This document shows positions 12,539-24,100 of a stretch of 64,000 nt of DNA, in pieces (the first letter of the stretch is position 1; each line of letters opens with the position of its first letter). Position numbers and translations under genes: made by a program. Origin of the DNA: Stachybotrys elegans (taxonomy: Eukaryota > Ascomycota > Sordariomycetes > Hypocreales > Stachybotryaceae); NCBI GenBank assembly GCA_020746835.1, contig JAGPNK010000007.1:434001-498000 (forward strand), written 5' to 3'. The notes beneath the pieces are model-generated. The model made no database searches, was not told the origin of the DNA, and was given only the letters and a program-made list of their open reading frames with translations.

Positions 12539-14059
12539 ATGCGTATCACTCAGACAATAGGGCTGGCTGCACTCCTGTCCAGCAACAGCCGATACCGAGT
12601 CGAAGCAAGCTCTTGCAACCGAGACCTTACCGTTGAGACCGCGGGCGGCCTGATTCATGGCACCGCTAATGGCGCAAACTCAGATGTGCGACAGTTTCTC
12701 GGCATTCCCTATGCCCAGCCTCCCCTAGGAGCATTACGCTTCTCACCGCCGAGGCCTGCCCTCCCATTTGGCGAACTAGATGCCAAGGAGATGCCTCCCA
12801 GCTGCATGCAGTTTGTTGTTACCACGCCTAATATCAACAACCAAGATGTGCTCGAGCTGAATCTCGGCGGTCTGAATGGAACAACCGGCCCCATCAGCGA
12901 AGACTGTCTAACGCTGAGCATCTGGGCGCCACGCGGCAGGGGAGTCAAGGATCTTCCTGTGCTCGTATGGTTCTACGGAGGAGGTTTTGCAACCGGAGGC
13001 ACTGATGTCCCGTACCAAAATCCCAGTCAATGGGTGCAACGTACCCAAAGTCACATCATTGTGGCGTTCAACCAGCGGGACAACATCTTTGGCTACCCAA
13101 ATGCTGCCGGTCTTCCCGATGACGAGCAGAACATTGGATTGCTGGATCAAAGACTGGCAGTGGAATGGGTCCGGGACAACATTGCTGCCTTCGGCGGCGA
13201 TCCAACTCGTATCGGTCTTTGGGGTCATAGCTCCGGTGCTTGTTGCATTGCCTACTATAGCTTTGCTTGGAAAGACGACCCGATTGCCAACAGCGTCATC
13301 CTTCACTCAGGAAATGAGTTTGTCGACATCCTGAACCGAGACCCTTTACATTCCAACTTTACGTATGTGGCCTCGCAGCTGGGGTGCGGTGATCTTGGGC
13401 CCGCCGAGGAACTGTCGTGCATGCGCAAAGTCGACGGTAAAGTGCTGGCTGACTTCATTGGCGACTACTACAACTCTGGCGAATCAACCTTGCTCGCCTT
13501 CACCCCTGTCGAGGACAATCGGACCATCTTTCCAGATTGGACTGCGCGTGCTCTGGCTGGAGAGATTGCCAGGCTTCCAGCCCTCATCGGCACCACGGCA
13601 GAGGATGGTGTGCCCTTCGCGCCGTACAACCCCGACGGAGTAGATACTGATATTGCAGATATGTACACCATGTTTCTCTTCTTTTGCCCGTCATTCCAAG
13701 CCGCCAGAAATCGCATAGCGGCTCTTACGGGCCCAGTATATCGATACATTTACTCAGGAAACTTTACCAATATTAGCCCCAGGAGTTGGATGGGTGCTTG
13801 GCATGGCGCAGAACTGCCCATGCTGTTCGGCACTCATCCTAATTATCGTGGCAACTCGACGCCTCTGGAGTATGAGACGAGCCATGCCATGCAGGACGCT
13901 TGGCTTGCTTTTGTGGCAACTGCAGGGAGGACACCATCAATCCAAGGCTGGGACGCTTGGAACGAGGTAGACGGAGGCCAGGTTGCCGAGTTTGGGAATG
14001 ATACGCCTGTTCAGTTGATAGATACTGCAGATCTGGAGGCTAACTGCGGCCTTATTTAG
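12539..14059 (+). CDS. secreted type-B carboxylesterase/lipase
   Basis: Intronless 506-residue alpha/beta hydrolase of the COesterase family, expected to cleave carboxylic esters outside the cell. The N-terminus (MRITQTIGLAALLSS) looks like a signal peptide, though with a weak hydrophobic core. Family marks in order: FLGIPYAQPPLGALRF near residue 60, the EDCL motif (SEDCLTLSIW), the oxyanion-hole region WFYGGGF, and the nucleophile elbow GHSSGA near residue 230. The acidic residue is probably in TTAEDG and the histidine in GAWHGAELP, near residue 425. Length is typical (500-560). A TATA box lies 61 nt upstream. The neighbouring METTL7-like gene is convergent; a joint pathway is not supported. 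Substrate unknown. Confidence 0.88.
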   Translation: MRITQTIGLAALLSSNSRYRVEASSCNRDLTVETAGGLIHGTANGANSDVRQFLGIPYAQPPLGALRFSPPRPALPFGELDAKEMPPSCMQFVVTTPNINNQDVLELNLGGLNGTTGPISEDCLTLSIWAPRGRGVKDLPVLVWFYGGGFATGGTDVPYQNPSQWVQRTQSHIIVAFNQRDNIFGYPNAAGLPDDEQNIGLLDQRLAVEWVRDNIAAFGGDPTRIGLWGHSSGACCIAYYSFAWKDDPIANSVILHSGNEFVDILNRDPLHSNFTYVASQLGCGDLGPAEELSCMRKVDGKVLADFIGDYYNSGESTLLAFTPVEDNRTIFPDWTARALAGEIARLPALIGTTAEDGVPFAPYNPDGVDTDIADMYTMFLFFCPSFQAARNRIAALTGPVYRYIYSGNFTNISPRSWMGAWHGAELPMLFGTHPNYRGNSTPLEYETSHAMQDAWLAFVATAGRTPSIQGWDAWNEVDGGQVAEFGNDTPVQLIDTADLEANCGLI

Positions 14060-14362
14060 AGACTGGGCAAAGCAGATCAGGATGCACACGACCCCGTGTT
14101 TACAGCTATTTGAATTCTATACTATCTGGTGTTGGACTTCTGAACATGCTTGGTCAAATGGAAAACCAAATACAACGGCATTATGGAAGAGAGAGACGAT
14201 GGGATACGTGAACCACAAACCAAGAGAGGGCACGCGGAGGAACTTGTGGTGAATGATTCAACGTATTGGTATAAGAAGCACTGCGCTGGCCTGGCTGACC
14301 CGGCCAATCATCAACTGGTCTCATGAAATTAAATCTAGCCATGGAAGCAAGCTCAAGAGCCA
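14060..14362. other. convergent intergenic spacer
   Basis: A 303 bp spacer between the 3' ends of the esterase and methyltransferase genes. It would hold both 3' untranslated regions; nothing else is seen. Confidence 0.6.
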
Positions 14363-15267
14363 TTACTTCTGTAGGAATCCGAGAATATGAGGAACTACTT
14401 GATGCCAAGGTTCTTCGGAAGGCTGTGTAAGATCGATTCTTTCCCAATCCCCAGCTTCTCTTAATGTTTTCTCTGTATTTCGACACAACTGACAGCCGTT
14501 AAGTGCCTGGGGCCAAAAGATGTTTACAAATCCTGAAATATGTTAGCTTTATTAGAGTAATGGTGTAAGTCTGCCATACGCTGATATGGTTTCAGCCAAG
14601 TCGCCTTGACTTGGACATGCTCAAATAGATACCAGCGGCCCCCTTTCTTGAGGTACCTGTGCAGCTCGCGAATGTTCTTCTCCGGTTCGGGGATACTGCA
14701 GAGGCAGAGAAACGAGACAATGCAATCAACACTGCCCGGTGCAATTGAGGAAAGATCATTGTCCTGCTGGTCGAGAGAAGAGAGTGACTGGATGCCCGCA
14801 GGGACAATACGGTAAACGTCCTTGATGCCTGCGGCTTCTACCCTTTGACTTAAGCTTGCATGGACATCGGGATTTGGTTCAACTCCGTAAATCTTGAGCT
14901 GCTTCTCTGGTGTGTTGAATGGGGAGTAAATGTCCACCCAGTACCCAGGACCAGGTCCGATATCGAGTACAATGCCGCCAATGGGCGAAACAACTTGCTC
15001 GGGCACCACGGACCCGGCTGATATTCTTCCCTGGAGGAGGGCTGTGAGGCGCTCGCCCCTGCCTTGCCTGATACCGGGGCCAACCCAAGCCCAAAACTTG
15101 CTGAACCAAGCACCCCGAAGTAGAGGCCAGGAGAAGAGCGTGCGGAAATTGCCCTCCTGCACAAGCTGGCGAACAGTAGAAGGCAAATATGTGAGGGACA
15201 TGTACATAAATTTCCAGGGACCCAGCAGGGACAGAAGGACTGCCCAGGACTCTTGTATGGTGCTCAT
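14363..15267 (-). CDS. SAM-dependent methyltransferase, METTL7-like
   Basis: Class I methyltransferase of the METTL7-like fungal family. Two exons (14580-15267 and 14363-14532) separated by a 47-nt intron give 285 residues; splicing is needed because reading through stops shortly after DLHHYSNKANIFQDL. The SAM-binding glycine motif is VLDIGPGPGYWVD, followed by an acidic residue in YGVEPNPD. Post-motif II lies around DCIVSFLCLCSIPEPE and motif III around LKKGGRWYLFEHV. The C-terminal exon ends in EEPWHQVVPHILGFLQK, typical of this family. The hydrophobic N-terminus (LLGPWKFMYMSLTYLP) could be a membrane anchor. Substrate unknown. Confidence 0.82.
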
Positions 15268-15885
15268 TGTGCGTCGACAGGTTTATTGGAACGAATGTAT
15301 TGGCAAAGAATCAAGACCTATGGATACTTGTGCGTCACATGCGGCAAAGATTGCTTTATATATAATTTGAATACGACGAACCAAGCCCCTTTGGGCTCTT
15401 TATTCTCCATATTTCACATTGCGACATTTGTAATACGCTCCAAGGAAGTGGACGCCCCTCTTGTTGGTGCACCAATAGCATGTTGGTTCTCGATAGCTTC
15501 AATTCGGTTTACAATGGAAATGTGATCTGAATATAAAGCATTTCAACATATTTATTACCTCTCAATATACTCCCTGCACCCTTTCACCATATATTTGAGA
15601 TTCATGTGTATCTCTTGCTTGTAACTAGTACCTACCTCTACCACCCACAACACCAACGCCACCATTGCATTCCGTTTCTTTCCACAGCCTATTGCGGTGT
15701 CGAGTGTGGTCAACAAAACATGGGGCTTCGGGAAGCTTCTGAGAGCTTGCACCTTAATACTCCAGGCAGAGCCCCAAATTTAGACACATGATCCATCTTC
15801 TTCCACCCTTTGATCCACCCAGTAGTTGACTACATCAATTTCAAATCCACATTTCTCTGCCTTCCACAATACCGTCTCTACAATC
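15268..15885. other. divergent intergenic region
   Basis: A 618 bp stretch between the methyltransferase (-) and the Gfd2-like gene (+). It is AT-rich, with a TATATAAAG on the minus strand (15354-15362). No gene seen. Confidence 0.55.
15354..15362 (-). promoter_or_regulatory. TATA box of the methyltransferase gene
   Basis: TATATAAAG read on the minus strand, about 87 nt upstream of the ATG at 15267. Confidence 0.5.
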
Positions 15886-16773
15886 ATGTCATCTTTGAAT
15901 CAAGGATCGACAACCGAATCGATAATCAGCTCGCCGCCGGCTCCCCGTGAGCGACGGCCAAGCGTCTCGAAAAATGGGTTGTGCATCCTCCAAGCCGCCC
16001 TTGGCCTAATCGATTCTTCTGGACAGGTCTCGCCGCCCATTATCATGACCATCGACTTTGAGAATACTTGTAATATCAAGAACGGATTCTCAAAAAGCCG
16101 AGATTGTCAACTCGGCATTGCCACTCTTGATACAAGATTTCTCTCTCAGCCACTTCAGCAAAAGCAGAATATCGTTTCAACCCGCAACTATATCAGCGGC
16201 TCAGACTCCTACGTAAAGAGGGCATCCAAGAAATACGCATTCGGGAAATCGACCATTATACAAACCTCAGACATTTGTCGTCGAATAAGTGAAGCATTAC
16301 CTGAAGGACGAGATGTGATACTGCTTGGCCATGCCATCAGAAACGAGCTTGAGGTGTTGCACGCTCTTGGGTCCAATCTTGGGAGATCGGTTTTGCAAAT
16401 AGTTGATACATTCAGAGTTGCAAATGAGGTCTTTGAATTTTGGGCCGGCTCCCTTGGAGATTTACTCACTCGTCTTGAATGCCCATTCGATAACCTCCAC
16501 AGCGCCGGCAACGATGCCAACTATACCCTCAAGGCTGCACTGCTTCTAGCAGCCACCGGATCCGATAATCAACAGGCTGTGGACCAGTTGACACAAATAT
16601 CAATACCGCCAATGGTATGCTATGGCCATGAGAAAAAGTCCAAACGGCAAAAGCGGTGGGAGAAAAGCAAAAGGTTCAAGGCCAAGTCACGGAGCCCGGA
16701 AGAGCAAAATCAGATTCGGGAACAGCGGGCAGCTAAGAGAGATGAGGCCGAGAGTTTGCGATTGCCCAAGTGA
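15886..16773 (+). CDS. Gfd2/YDR514C-like RNase H-fold protein
   Basis: Predicted 295-residue protein with a DEDD-exonuclease-like fold, the C-terminal domain type of yeast Gfd2 and Ydr514c. I chose the ATG at 15886; the open frame extends further 5' but has no earlier ATG. Motif 1 is TIDFENT near residue 60 (D-x-E), motif 2 region is LLGHAIRNELEVL near residue 145, where the usual catalytic Asp is replaced, and motif 3 is HSAGNDANYTLKAALLL near residue 205 with a conserved H and D. The C-terminus is strongly basic (KKSKRQKRWEKSKRFKAKS). Loss of the motif 2 acid suggests reduced or absent nuclease activity. A dispersed repeat copy follows about 110 bp downstream. Confidence 0.7.
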   Translation: MSSLNQGSTTESIISSPPAPRERRPSVSKNGLCILQAALGLIDSSGQVSPPIIMTIDFENTCNIKNGFSKSRDCQLGIATLDTRFLSQPLQQKQNIVSTRNYISGSDSYVKRASKKYAFGKSTIIQTSDICRRISEALPEGRDVILLGHAIRNELEVLHALGSNLGRSVLQIVDTFRVANEVFEFWAGSLGDLLTRLECPFDNLHSAGNDANYTLKAALLLAATGSDNQQAVDQLTQISIPPMVCYGHEKKSKRQKRWEKSKRFKAKSRSPEEQNQIREQRAAKRDEAESLRLPK

Positions 16774-16880
16774 TTTCCAAGTTTCATCACGACTGGCGAG
16801 TATCACGGGGGCCAGTTACGAAGGTCATCACTGCTGCTATGTCTGTGGGCGATGGCGGCTTTGGGCTGATCTTGTTGTCA

Positions 16881-17049
16881 ACCTTCCATCTAATGTAGGA
16901 TTTCCTGTTTGTGTACCCCAATAGGACATAGACCAGCGACTTCAAGGAGGCTTCCTCTAATAATAAAGACAATATCAAATTAATAGATAATACTTAAAAA
17001 AAAAATACACTTGATTGAGAAATGCTTATAGCTGCACCTTCCATCTAAT
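16881..17049 (-). repeat. short interspersed element, copy A, with 14-bp target duplication
   Basis: The element occupies 16895-17035 (141 bp). It is flanked by a perfect direct repeat ACCTTCCATCTAAT at 16881-16894 and 17036-17049. It shares its left end with copies at 48525, 49945 and 50951 and is truncated on the right compared with them. I give it minus orientation so that the shared end is 3' and the truncated end 5', as for retrotransposed copies. Compared with the other copies it has many G-to-A and C-to-T changes, several in CA/TG context, as expected of repeat-induced point mutation. Confidence 0.8.
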
Positions 17050-17750
17050 TGTACATAGATTTGGTAGGAATAGTTCATGTACATAGGAGCCCTGTGATGA
17101 TAGCTAGGTTTATTTATTGACTAGGGAAGAACCATGATGCTCGAGCCGTCCTTGTATTCGAGGGGCATTATGGTCTCGCTGTATCATATCTACGTTGCAT
17201 CTTCATTATCAAATCTTTCCTGTGCCAATCTGCCCGTCTACACACCCTGCTAGATGCGTAAGACGGTTATTTGCGTGCAATTAATGCCAGTGACATTTAC
17301 CAACAAGGGCCTCCGAGTGGACAAATACCATCAAACCCTCATGCATGAATCGTGCTGTCATCAAACTTGCTTCGTAGCGACATCATCGTAGCAACATTGG
17401 ATATCACACAGCCCCGGAATTTGAATTAAATCAAATCTTGCGTACGTTGCTATTTAACACTATAAAGCTATATGCAGCAACTATCACCCGATGCCAAACA
17501 TGCGGGAGCCTTCCACGAATTATTGGAAAGTGCGTCCATGAGCCAGCCGGACGGAGTTGCTTGCTCAGCCATTGCGTCCATACAAGAAAGCAATTTCTAC
17601 ACCTGCTTTCGCAAGACGCCTCATTCCCCCAGACGATCATTCCTTTCCCAACTCACTTTGCCAGGAGACATGCTGTTACGCTTCACACCAACAGACCAGA
17701 TCACATAATCTTTACTTCCACTTATCCAGCAGACCTAGTCGCCCAAAGCC
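17050..17750. other. AT-rich intergenic region
   Basis: About 700 bp of AT-rich sequence upstream of the small hypothetical gene. No gene or structured RNA recognised. Confidence 0.5.
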
Positions 17751-18371
17751 ATGGAGAATTCCTACCCGCACCGCTGGGCAGAGCTTCGTGTGTCCTCGGT
17801 CCGCCGCAAGACACAATCCCTGTTCAAGCTATTCAAAGACAAAGCTCAAAAGCTCGGCCTGAAGCCCAAATCCCCCGAACGGCGCAGCCTGGCTCTGAAC
17901 CACGACGCACCCATCGGCTTCCCCGTCCACGTCCCTTTCCCAGGCGAGCTGCCCTACAACTACTTCAATCTCCTGCCCGAAGACCCGAAGCCCGGCCCGA
18001 GCGAGAAAGAGGCATCATCGTCAAAGCCCGCCCCATTGCTTCGTACCGCTGACGTTGATATGTACCTACACCGCATGGCTCAAACGGAGGCATACGTTGA
18101 AACATCGGCTCGGTCGGATGACTGGGTGGATGCCAAGATGCGGGCTGGCTGGGACAAACTCACATTCGAGCAGAAAAAGGTCATCGCTCGGGACAGGCTG
18201 GAAGGGTTCAGGTCCTTATTATACCCGCTGAGCAAAGACGACGTCGCCAAATTCTTGCTGTGCGATCCCAAATTCCATGTCGCGACAATAGAATTGGGAG
18301 ACTACTTGGAGGCTCGATTCATCGAACGGTTAATCGAGTTTGGTGTCGTCGCGAAATCCACGGCCAGGTAG
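17751..18371 (+). CDS. hypothetical protein, 206 aa
   Basis: Single-exon frame with ATG at 17751 and stop at 18369-18371. I do not recognise a family. The first 45 residues are basic and serine-rich (SVRRKTQSLFKLFKDKAQKL). A proline-rich middle (HVPFPGELPYNYFNLLPED) is followed from about residue 100 by a predicted helical, charged C-terminal half with DDWVDAKMRAGWDKL and LYPLSKDDVAKFLL. No signal peptide or membrane segment. Codon choice (C-ending codons) fits a real gene. Function unknown. Confidence 0.6.
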   Translation: MENSYPHRWAELRVSSVRRKTQSLFKLFKDKAQKLGLKPKSPERRSLALNHDAPIGFPVHVPFPGELPYNYFNLLPEDPKPGPSEKEASSSKPAPLLRTADVDMYLHRMAQTEAYVETSARSDDWVDAKMRAGWDKLTFEQKKVIARDRLEGFRSLLYPLSKDDVAKFLLCDPKFHVATIELGDYLEARFIERLIEFGVVAKSTAR

Positions 18372-18629
18372 CACTATGTTGGCTTAACGAGCATGCTGGG
18401 GCAGCGCCATATAAATTGGGGGACAACAGGAATGTTGGGTTGCTAAGGTTTGGAAGATGTCACATTCACAGCGAGTGCTATGTCTGGGCACAGGCATCAT
18501 AGTAAAGCGTCTCTTATACACCAAGCAACCAATAAATGAGCGAGCGAGCTGACTTGTGATTGTATGTACTTGTAACTATGCAAGACCTATGATACGAGCG
18601 CAGAATCGATGTGCTATGATGGAGCTTTG

Positions 18630-20264
18630 CTAGTGTCCATTGCTTGTGGGCTGCTGCGAGGGCTGTGGTGGACGTTCCGGTCCGTAAGGAACAGGTGTGT
18701 TTTGTTGGACGGGCTGCGGCTCCTCCTCAGTGTCATCGTCGTCGTCGAACTCGCTCAATTCTTCGTCATCGGCCTCGGAGTATTCACTCTCGTCGCCTTC
18801 CATGTGTCCCTCCTCATCATCCTCATCATCGTCGCCATCGGAGATGGCCCGGTCATTTGCGCGTTTGCTATCAGCCGAGTTGGTCAACCCCGGTGGGATT
18901 TTACGGCCTTGTTGTTGCATCTGCTGGATGATGCTCAATAGCTTCTCCGTCTTTTTATCGGCGGCGTCCATCTTCTTCTTCCATTCCTGCCGCTCCTCAG
19001 CCATCCGTATGATGTTGGCTGCGGTGGCCTCCTTTTGGCGCTTGAGAGCTTCATTTTCTTTCTCTAGGCGCTTTCCCTTCTTCGACATGTCCTCCATCTC
19101 CTTTCTGAAAGATAGGAACAGATCATTACTGTTGTTCAACGTGTCCTCAACCTGGACTCGAGGTAAGCATGGGGGTTTGCAAGGGCCGATATGTGTACGG
19201 ACCTGCTTAAACTTATCCACGTAGACGTTAAGCTGATTCCGAAGTTCCGTTTCCGTCTTGGTGAAGGCCTGTACTTGTGCTTGGAGATGGCGAGATTTTG
19301 TTGCCTCTGCCTCGGCGTTCTTCTTCTCTCGCTCATACCTTGCCATATGGTACTGCACCTCCAATTCTTTTGTGCGCATGAGCGAGTGGAAATGAAGCTC
19401 TCTAAGTTCGTATTGTTCGATGAAGGACTTGAATCGGACGCGAAACCTGCATGATGGTCAGGGCAATAGGTCGGATGGAACAGGCGTCTGCTTACAGCTC
19501 ATCCACCTCCATATCCACGACCTGTTTTCGGGGCGTATCCTTTGCTTCCTGATAGCCTTCGAGCTTGGAGAGCAGAGTAGCGTACTTTTCGTCCCATGAT
19601 GTATTGTTCCGTTTTTGGGTCGTCTGGAGTTCTTTGTTCTCGTTCTGCCCAGGCCCATGTCAGCTTTGCCAGCGCATCCACCATTGGGCGACAGCCTTCT
19701 ATTTCTGACCTTCATCTTGTTGTTATCTCTCTGTAGCTCTCTGCACAGCTTTTCCAGTTTCTCTTTAAGCCCGACCGTCTTGCTTAATTCGGTGCGGTTG
19801 GCGTCGCGCTCTTTTTGCAGGTTGTCGCCGCGTCTCTTGTTCTTCTGGTTCTCCTTGTCGAGCCGCCGCATATCCGCAAGCAGCTCGCTCGACCGCTTCG
19901 TCAGGTAATCGATCTTTTGCATATTGTCCATTTTCGAAACATGTTGCAGGAGGTCCCGGTTGGCCTTTTTCACCTCACGCTCTGTGCCAGGCCACAGTTA
20001 GTCCAGCAAACTTGGCATCAAGGCAGTGCTTCTCGGGAATCGGTTTCGAACCCACGAGAAAAACCACGCACCTATCTCGAGCTCCTGGTCCTTCTCGCCA
20101 GCAGCATCTTGTTCGAGTTGAGTAATGCGCGCCTGAAGAAGACGGGTTGCCTCATTAGGTTCCATAGCCTTCTTGCCCTTGCTCTTCTTGCTCGCTACTG
20201 CCGGAGGGTGTGCATGCCCGTCATGACCATTAGCCAAGGCGGTATCGACTTGGGTCGCCGGCAT
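18630..20264 (-). CDS. taxilin-family coiled-coil protein
   Basis: Taxilins are long coiled-coil proteins; the animal members bind syntaxins and act in vesicle traffic. Five exons (20072-20264, 19710-19981, 19496-19644, 19203-19446, 18630-19151) join in frame to 459 residues; introns are 90, 65, 49 and 51 nt. The middle is almost continuous heptad-rich coiled coil, with the family core around KIDYLTKRSSELLADMRRL and KLEKLCRELQRDNNKMK and with FIEQYELRELHFHSLMRTK further on. The N-terminus carries a lysine-rich stretch (KKSKGKKAM) and the C-terminus, from about residue 385, is acidic and then proline/glutamine-rich. The ATG at 20264 is the first in the frame. Divergent from CYM1. Confidence 0.87.
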
Positions 20265-21179
20265 GAGTGTAGAAATGTTTCGGGCTTCGAATAATCACAA
20301 GGGAAATCGCATCAAGATTCCGGGAATTTCGAACCGCGGGCCGTGAATATTGGGCGTCAATTCGGGAATCCTGGCGCACTGGAGGCAGCCGGTCGGGGTC
20401 GAAGCGGGAATCGCCGGAGTACGAGTACGTCTGTGGCGGAACAATGCAACTAAGCAGATACAATAGACCTGCGGCTGTCGGTCAGCATGGCCATGGATAC
20501 ATGCGCATCTAGAGATGGCATCAATCCGAATGCCCACACGAGCAGGGCTCCCCCAAGGGATGGTACAAAATGGTACTCACAAGACCTCGTCAACGGGAAC
20601 CGACGGACTGCAAGCCAGGGGCAGGCAGAACCGCAGATAAACCTGCTCTAATAAAATTACGGGGTGCCTGGGACGGCAGCTACCAAGGCTCGAGGGGCAA
20701 ATCTCGGGGCGGTTATGGATGCTGGTTGTGCTTTTCAGACGTGCGATGATGCGGTCTTGGAAAACCTGCTGAGGTTTTCGGCGGGATACTAAGGGACAGC
20801 CTGGACGCAACGATAAGGCGCTATCGTCCCTCCCGGCCCTCCGGCGTCAGGCTTGATAGTGCCCTATCCTAATTGGCGAGCCAGTACTTGACGGCCCACG
20901 GTGATGGTAGAACAGAGGCACAACAGAAGCCTCGACTTCCACAAAAATGACTAAGCAAGCGATTAGGACCCGGTATTCTGGGCATCCTGGACGCCGCCAC
21001 GACTACCTACCCGTATTCTGTGGCCGTAGGCGTAAACCTCCCAGGTAAATTTTCATCACCATCAAACTCATCGCGGCCCGCACGTATCTATTTTGCGGTG
21101 TTGTTTCTTTTTCTGGCCGAGATTCACTCATGTACAACTATTATATTTGATTGTTCCTTCCACTGTCGGCTTCCTCATC
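20265..21179. other. divergent intergenic region, taxilin and CYM1
   Basis: A 915 bp region holding the promoters of both flanking genes. No further gene recognised; short frames here are not conserved-looking. Confidence 0.6.
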
Positions 21180-24100
21180 ATGTTGCGCAACGCTGCTGGT
21201 GCGGCTCGTAAAGCCGTCACAGAGCTGTCGCATTACCCGAAACCTGGCGACAAGCTTCATGGTTTTACCTTGATTCGATCCAAGCATGTCCCTGAGTTGG
21301 AACTGACAGCTCTGCATCTGCAACACGACAAGACGGGTGCCGACTACTTGCACATTGCGCGCGACGACAGCAACAATGTCTTCTCTATCGGCTTCAAGAC
21401 GAACCCCCCCGACGACACTGGCATACCACATATTCTCGAGCACACGACTTTGTGTGGTAGTGAAAAGTATGTCATTTCTTGATCACGGATTCTAGAAGTT
21501 CTAACACCTGTCAGGTATCCCATCCGAGATCCCTTCTTCAAGATGCTGCCGCGAACTCTGTCCAACTTCATGAACGCCTTCACAGCCTCGGACCACACCT
21601 TCTACCCGTTTGCCACGACGAATTCGCAAGATTTCAAGAACCTCATGTCTGTCTATCTCGACTCGACGCTACACCCTCTGCTCAAGGAGTCGGACTTCAC
21701 CCAGGAAGGGTGGCGCATCGGCCCCCAAAACCCTCTCGCCGAGAGTTCCGAGGACAAGAAGCTGGTGTTTAAGGGTGTCGTCTACAATGAGATGAAGGGT
21801 CAGATGTCCGACGCTGGCTATCTCTACTATATTCGATTCCAGGACCACATTTTCCCCGACATCAACAACTCGGGTGGCGATCCGCAGAATATCACCGACC
21901 TGACTTACGAACAGCTCAGGAAGTTTCATGCCGAGCACTACCACCCGAGCAACGCCAAGCTCTTCACCTACGGAGATATGCCACTGGCCGATCATTTGCA
22001 AGAGGTGGATGCCCGACTTCAAGCGTTCGACAAGATCAAGGCCGACAAGGAGATCCATGAGCCCATCAAACTGGACGGACCCAAGGAAGTGACGCTCGAG
22101 GGTCCTCTTGATCCTCTAGTTGCCCCCGACAGACAATACAAGACGTCGGTATCTTGGATCACTGGAGATACCACCGATGTGCTGGAATCATTTTCCATCG
22201 CTCTCTTGTCGACGCTGCTAATGGATGGTTACGGTTCACCTCTTTACCGTGGGCTGATCGAGGCAGGCATGGGAGCAGATTGGAGCCCCAACGTTGGTTA
22301 CGATAGCTCTGCGAAACGCGGAATCTTTTCGATTGGTTTGACAGGTGTGCAAGAGGCAGACGTTCCCAAGCTCAAAGGCAAGATTCAGGAGATTCTGAAG
22401 GAAGCCCGTTCCAAGGGATTCGACAAGACCAAGATTGACGGCGCTTTGCACCAGCTTGAACTATCGCTCAAGCACAAGACGGCCAATTTTGGATTTTCTA
22501 TGCTCAACAGGCTGAAACCCAAATGGTTCAATGGAGTCGATCCTTTCGACTCTCTTGATTGGAACGATACCATTAACGGGTTCCAGGCCAAGCTTGCTGA
22601 GGGCAACTACCTCGAGAGCTTGATGGACAAGTACCTATTGAATGACAACACCTTGAGCTTCACCATGGCACCATCTGCCACGTTTGGAGAAGCCTTGGCC
22701 AAGGAGGAGCAGGATCGTCTCGCGACAAAAATCAGCCAGGCTATTCAGCAAGCGGGCGGCGAGGAGAAGGCGAAGCTTGAGTTCGAAAAGCGAGAACGAG
22801 AGCTTCTCGTGGAACAGAACAAGACCAACACGGAAGATCTCAGCTGTCTTCCGACTGTTTATGTGAAGGATATCCCGCGATCCAAGGAGCCGACCGTTGT
22901 TCGGGATGAGAACCTCAACGGCGTGCAAATCCAATGGAGAGAGGCGCCGACCAACGGACTCACCTACTTCCGCGCCATCAACACGCTGGAGAGCCTCCCG
23001 GACGACTTGCGTGAGCTTATCCCCCTCTTTACGGACAGCATTATGCGGCTGGGTACCAACGATATGAACATGGAACAGTTGGAGGACCTGATCAAGCTGA
23101 AGACGGGTGGCGTGTCGGTTGGCTACCATTCCACGTCATCGCCGACGGACTTCCAGCAGGCAAGCGAGGGAATCATGTTTACCGGCATGGCGCTGGACAG
23201 GAATGTGCCCGTCATGTTTGACCTACTGCGAAAGCTGGTAGCGGATACGGACTTTGACAGTGCCGAGGCAGCTCTGCGAATCAGGCAACTGCTCCAGGCT
23301 TCTGCTGATGGCGTGGTCAATGATATTGCTTCGACTGGACATCGTTTCGCCATGGGGTTTGCCGAATCTGGACTGACTCGCAGTGCATGGCTGAGGCAGC
23401 AGGTAGGAGGCCTGTCTCAAGTCAAGCTGACGACGTCCCTGGCCAGCCGACCTGAATCGGATACTCTGGAGGACGTTATTGGCAAGCTCAAGCAGATCCA
23501 GCAGATTGCTTCGTCTGCCGGCAACATGCGAACTGCCATTACGTGCGGTTCCGAGAGCACCCAGGGCAACACTACGGCCCTTGAAAGCTTTATGGGAAGC
23601 CTGTCTGGGGGTGCCAGCGGATTGGTACAGAAGACGCCCACTCCGCTGCCCAGAGATAGCAAGACTTTCTTCCCTCTTCCCTACCAAGTGTACTACGGAG
23701 GCCTCTCGGTCTCGACCACCTCTTACACATCCCCTGACGGCGCGCCCTTGCAAATCTTGTCGCAACTGCTCACCCACAAGCACCTCCACAATGAGATCCG
23801 CGAAAAGGGCGGTGCGTACGGTGGTGGCGCATACTCCAAGCCCCTGGACGGTTTGTTTGGCTTCTACTCGTACCGAGACCCGAACCCTCAGAACACGCTG
23901 AGCATCATGCAAAACGCAGGACGATGGGCCGTTAACAAGGAATGGAGCGACCGCGACCTGGAAGAGGCCAAGATCTCCGTGTTCCAGGGTGTCGATGCTC
24001 CCAAGTCGGTCAACCAAGAAGGCATGGCTCGTTTCCTGTCTGGCATCACAGAGGAGATGAAGCAGACGAAGCGCGAACAGCTCCTGGATGTCACCAAGGA

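Noticed and set aside
12539..15267. Esterase plus methyltransferase as a secondary-metabolite cluster
   Set aside because: No synthase, oxidoreductase cluster or regulator nearby; adjacency alone is not evidence.
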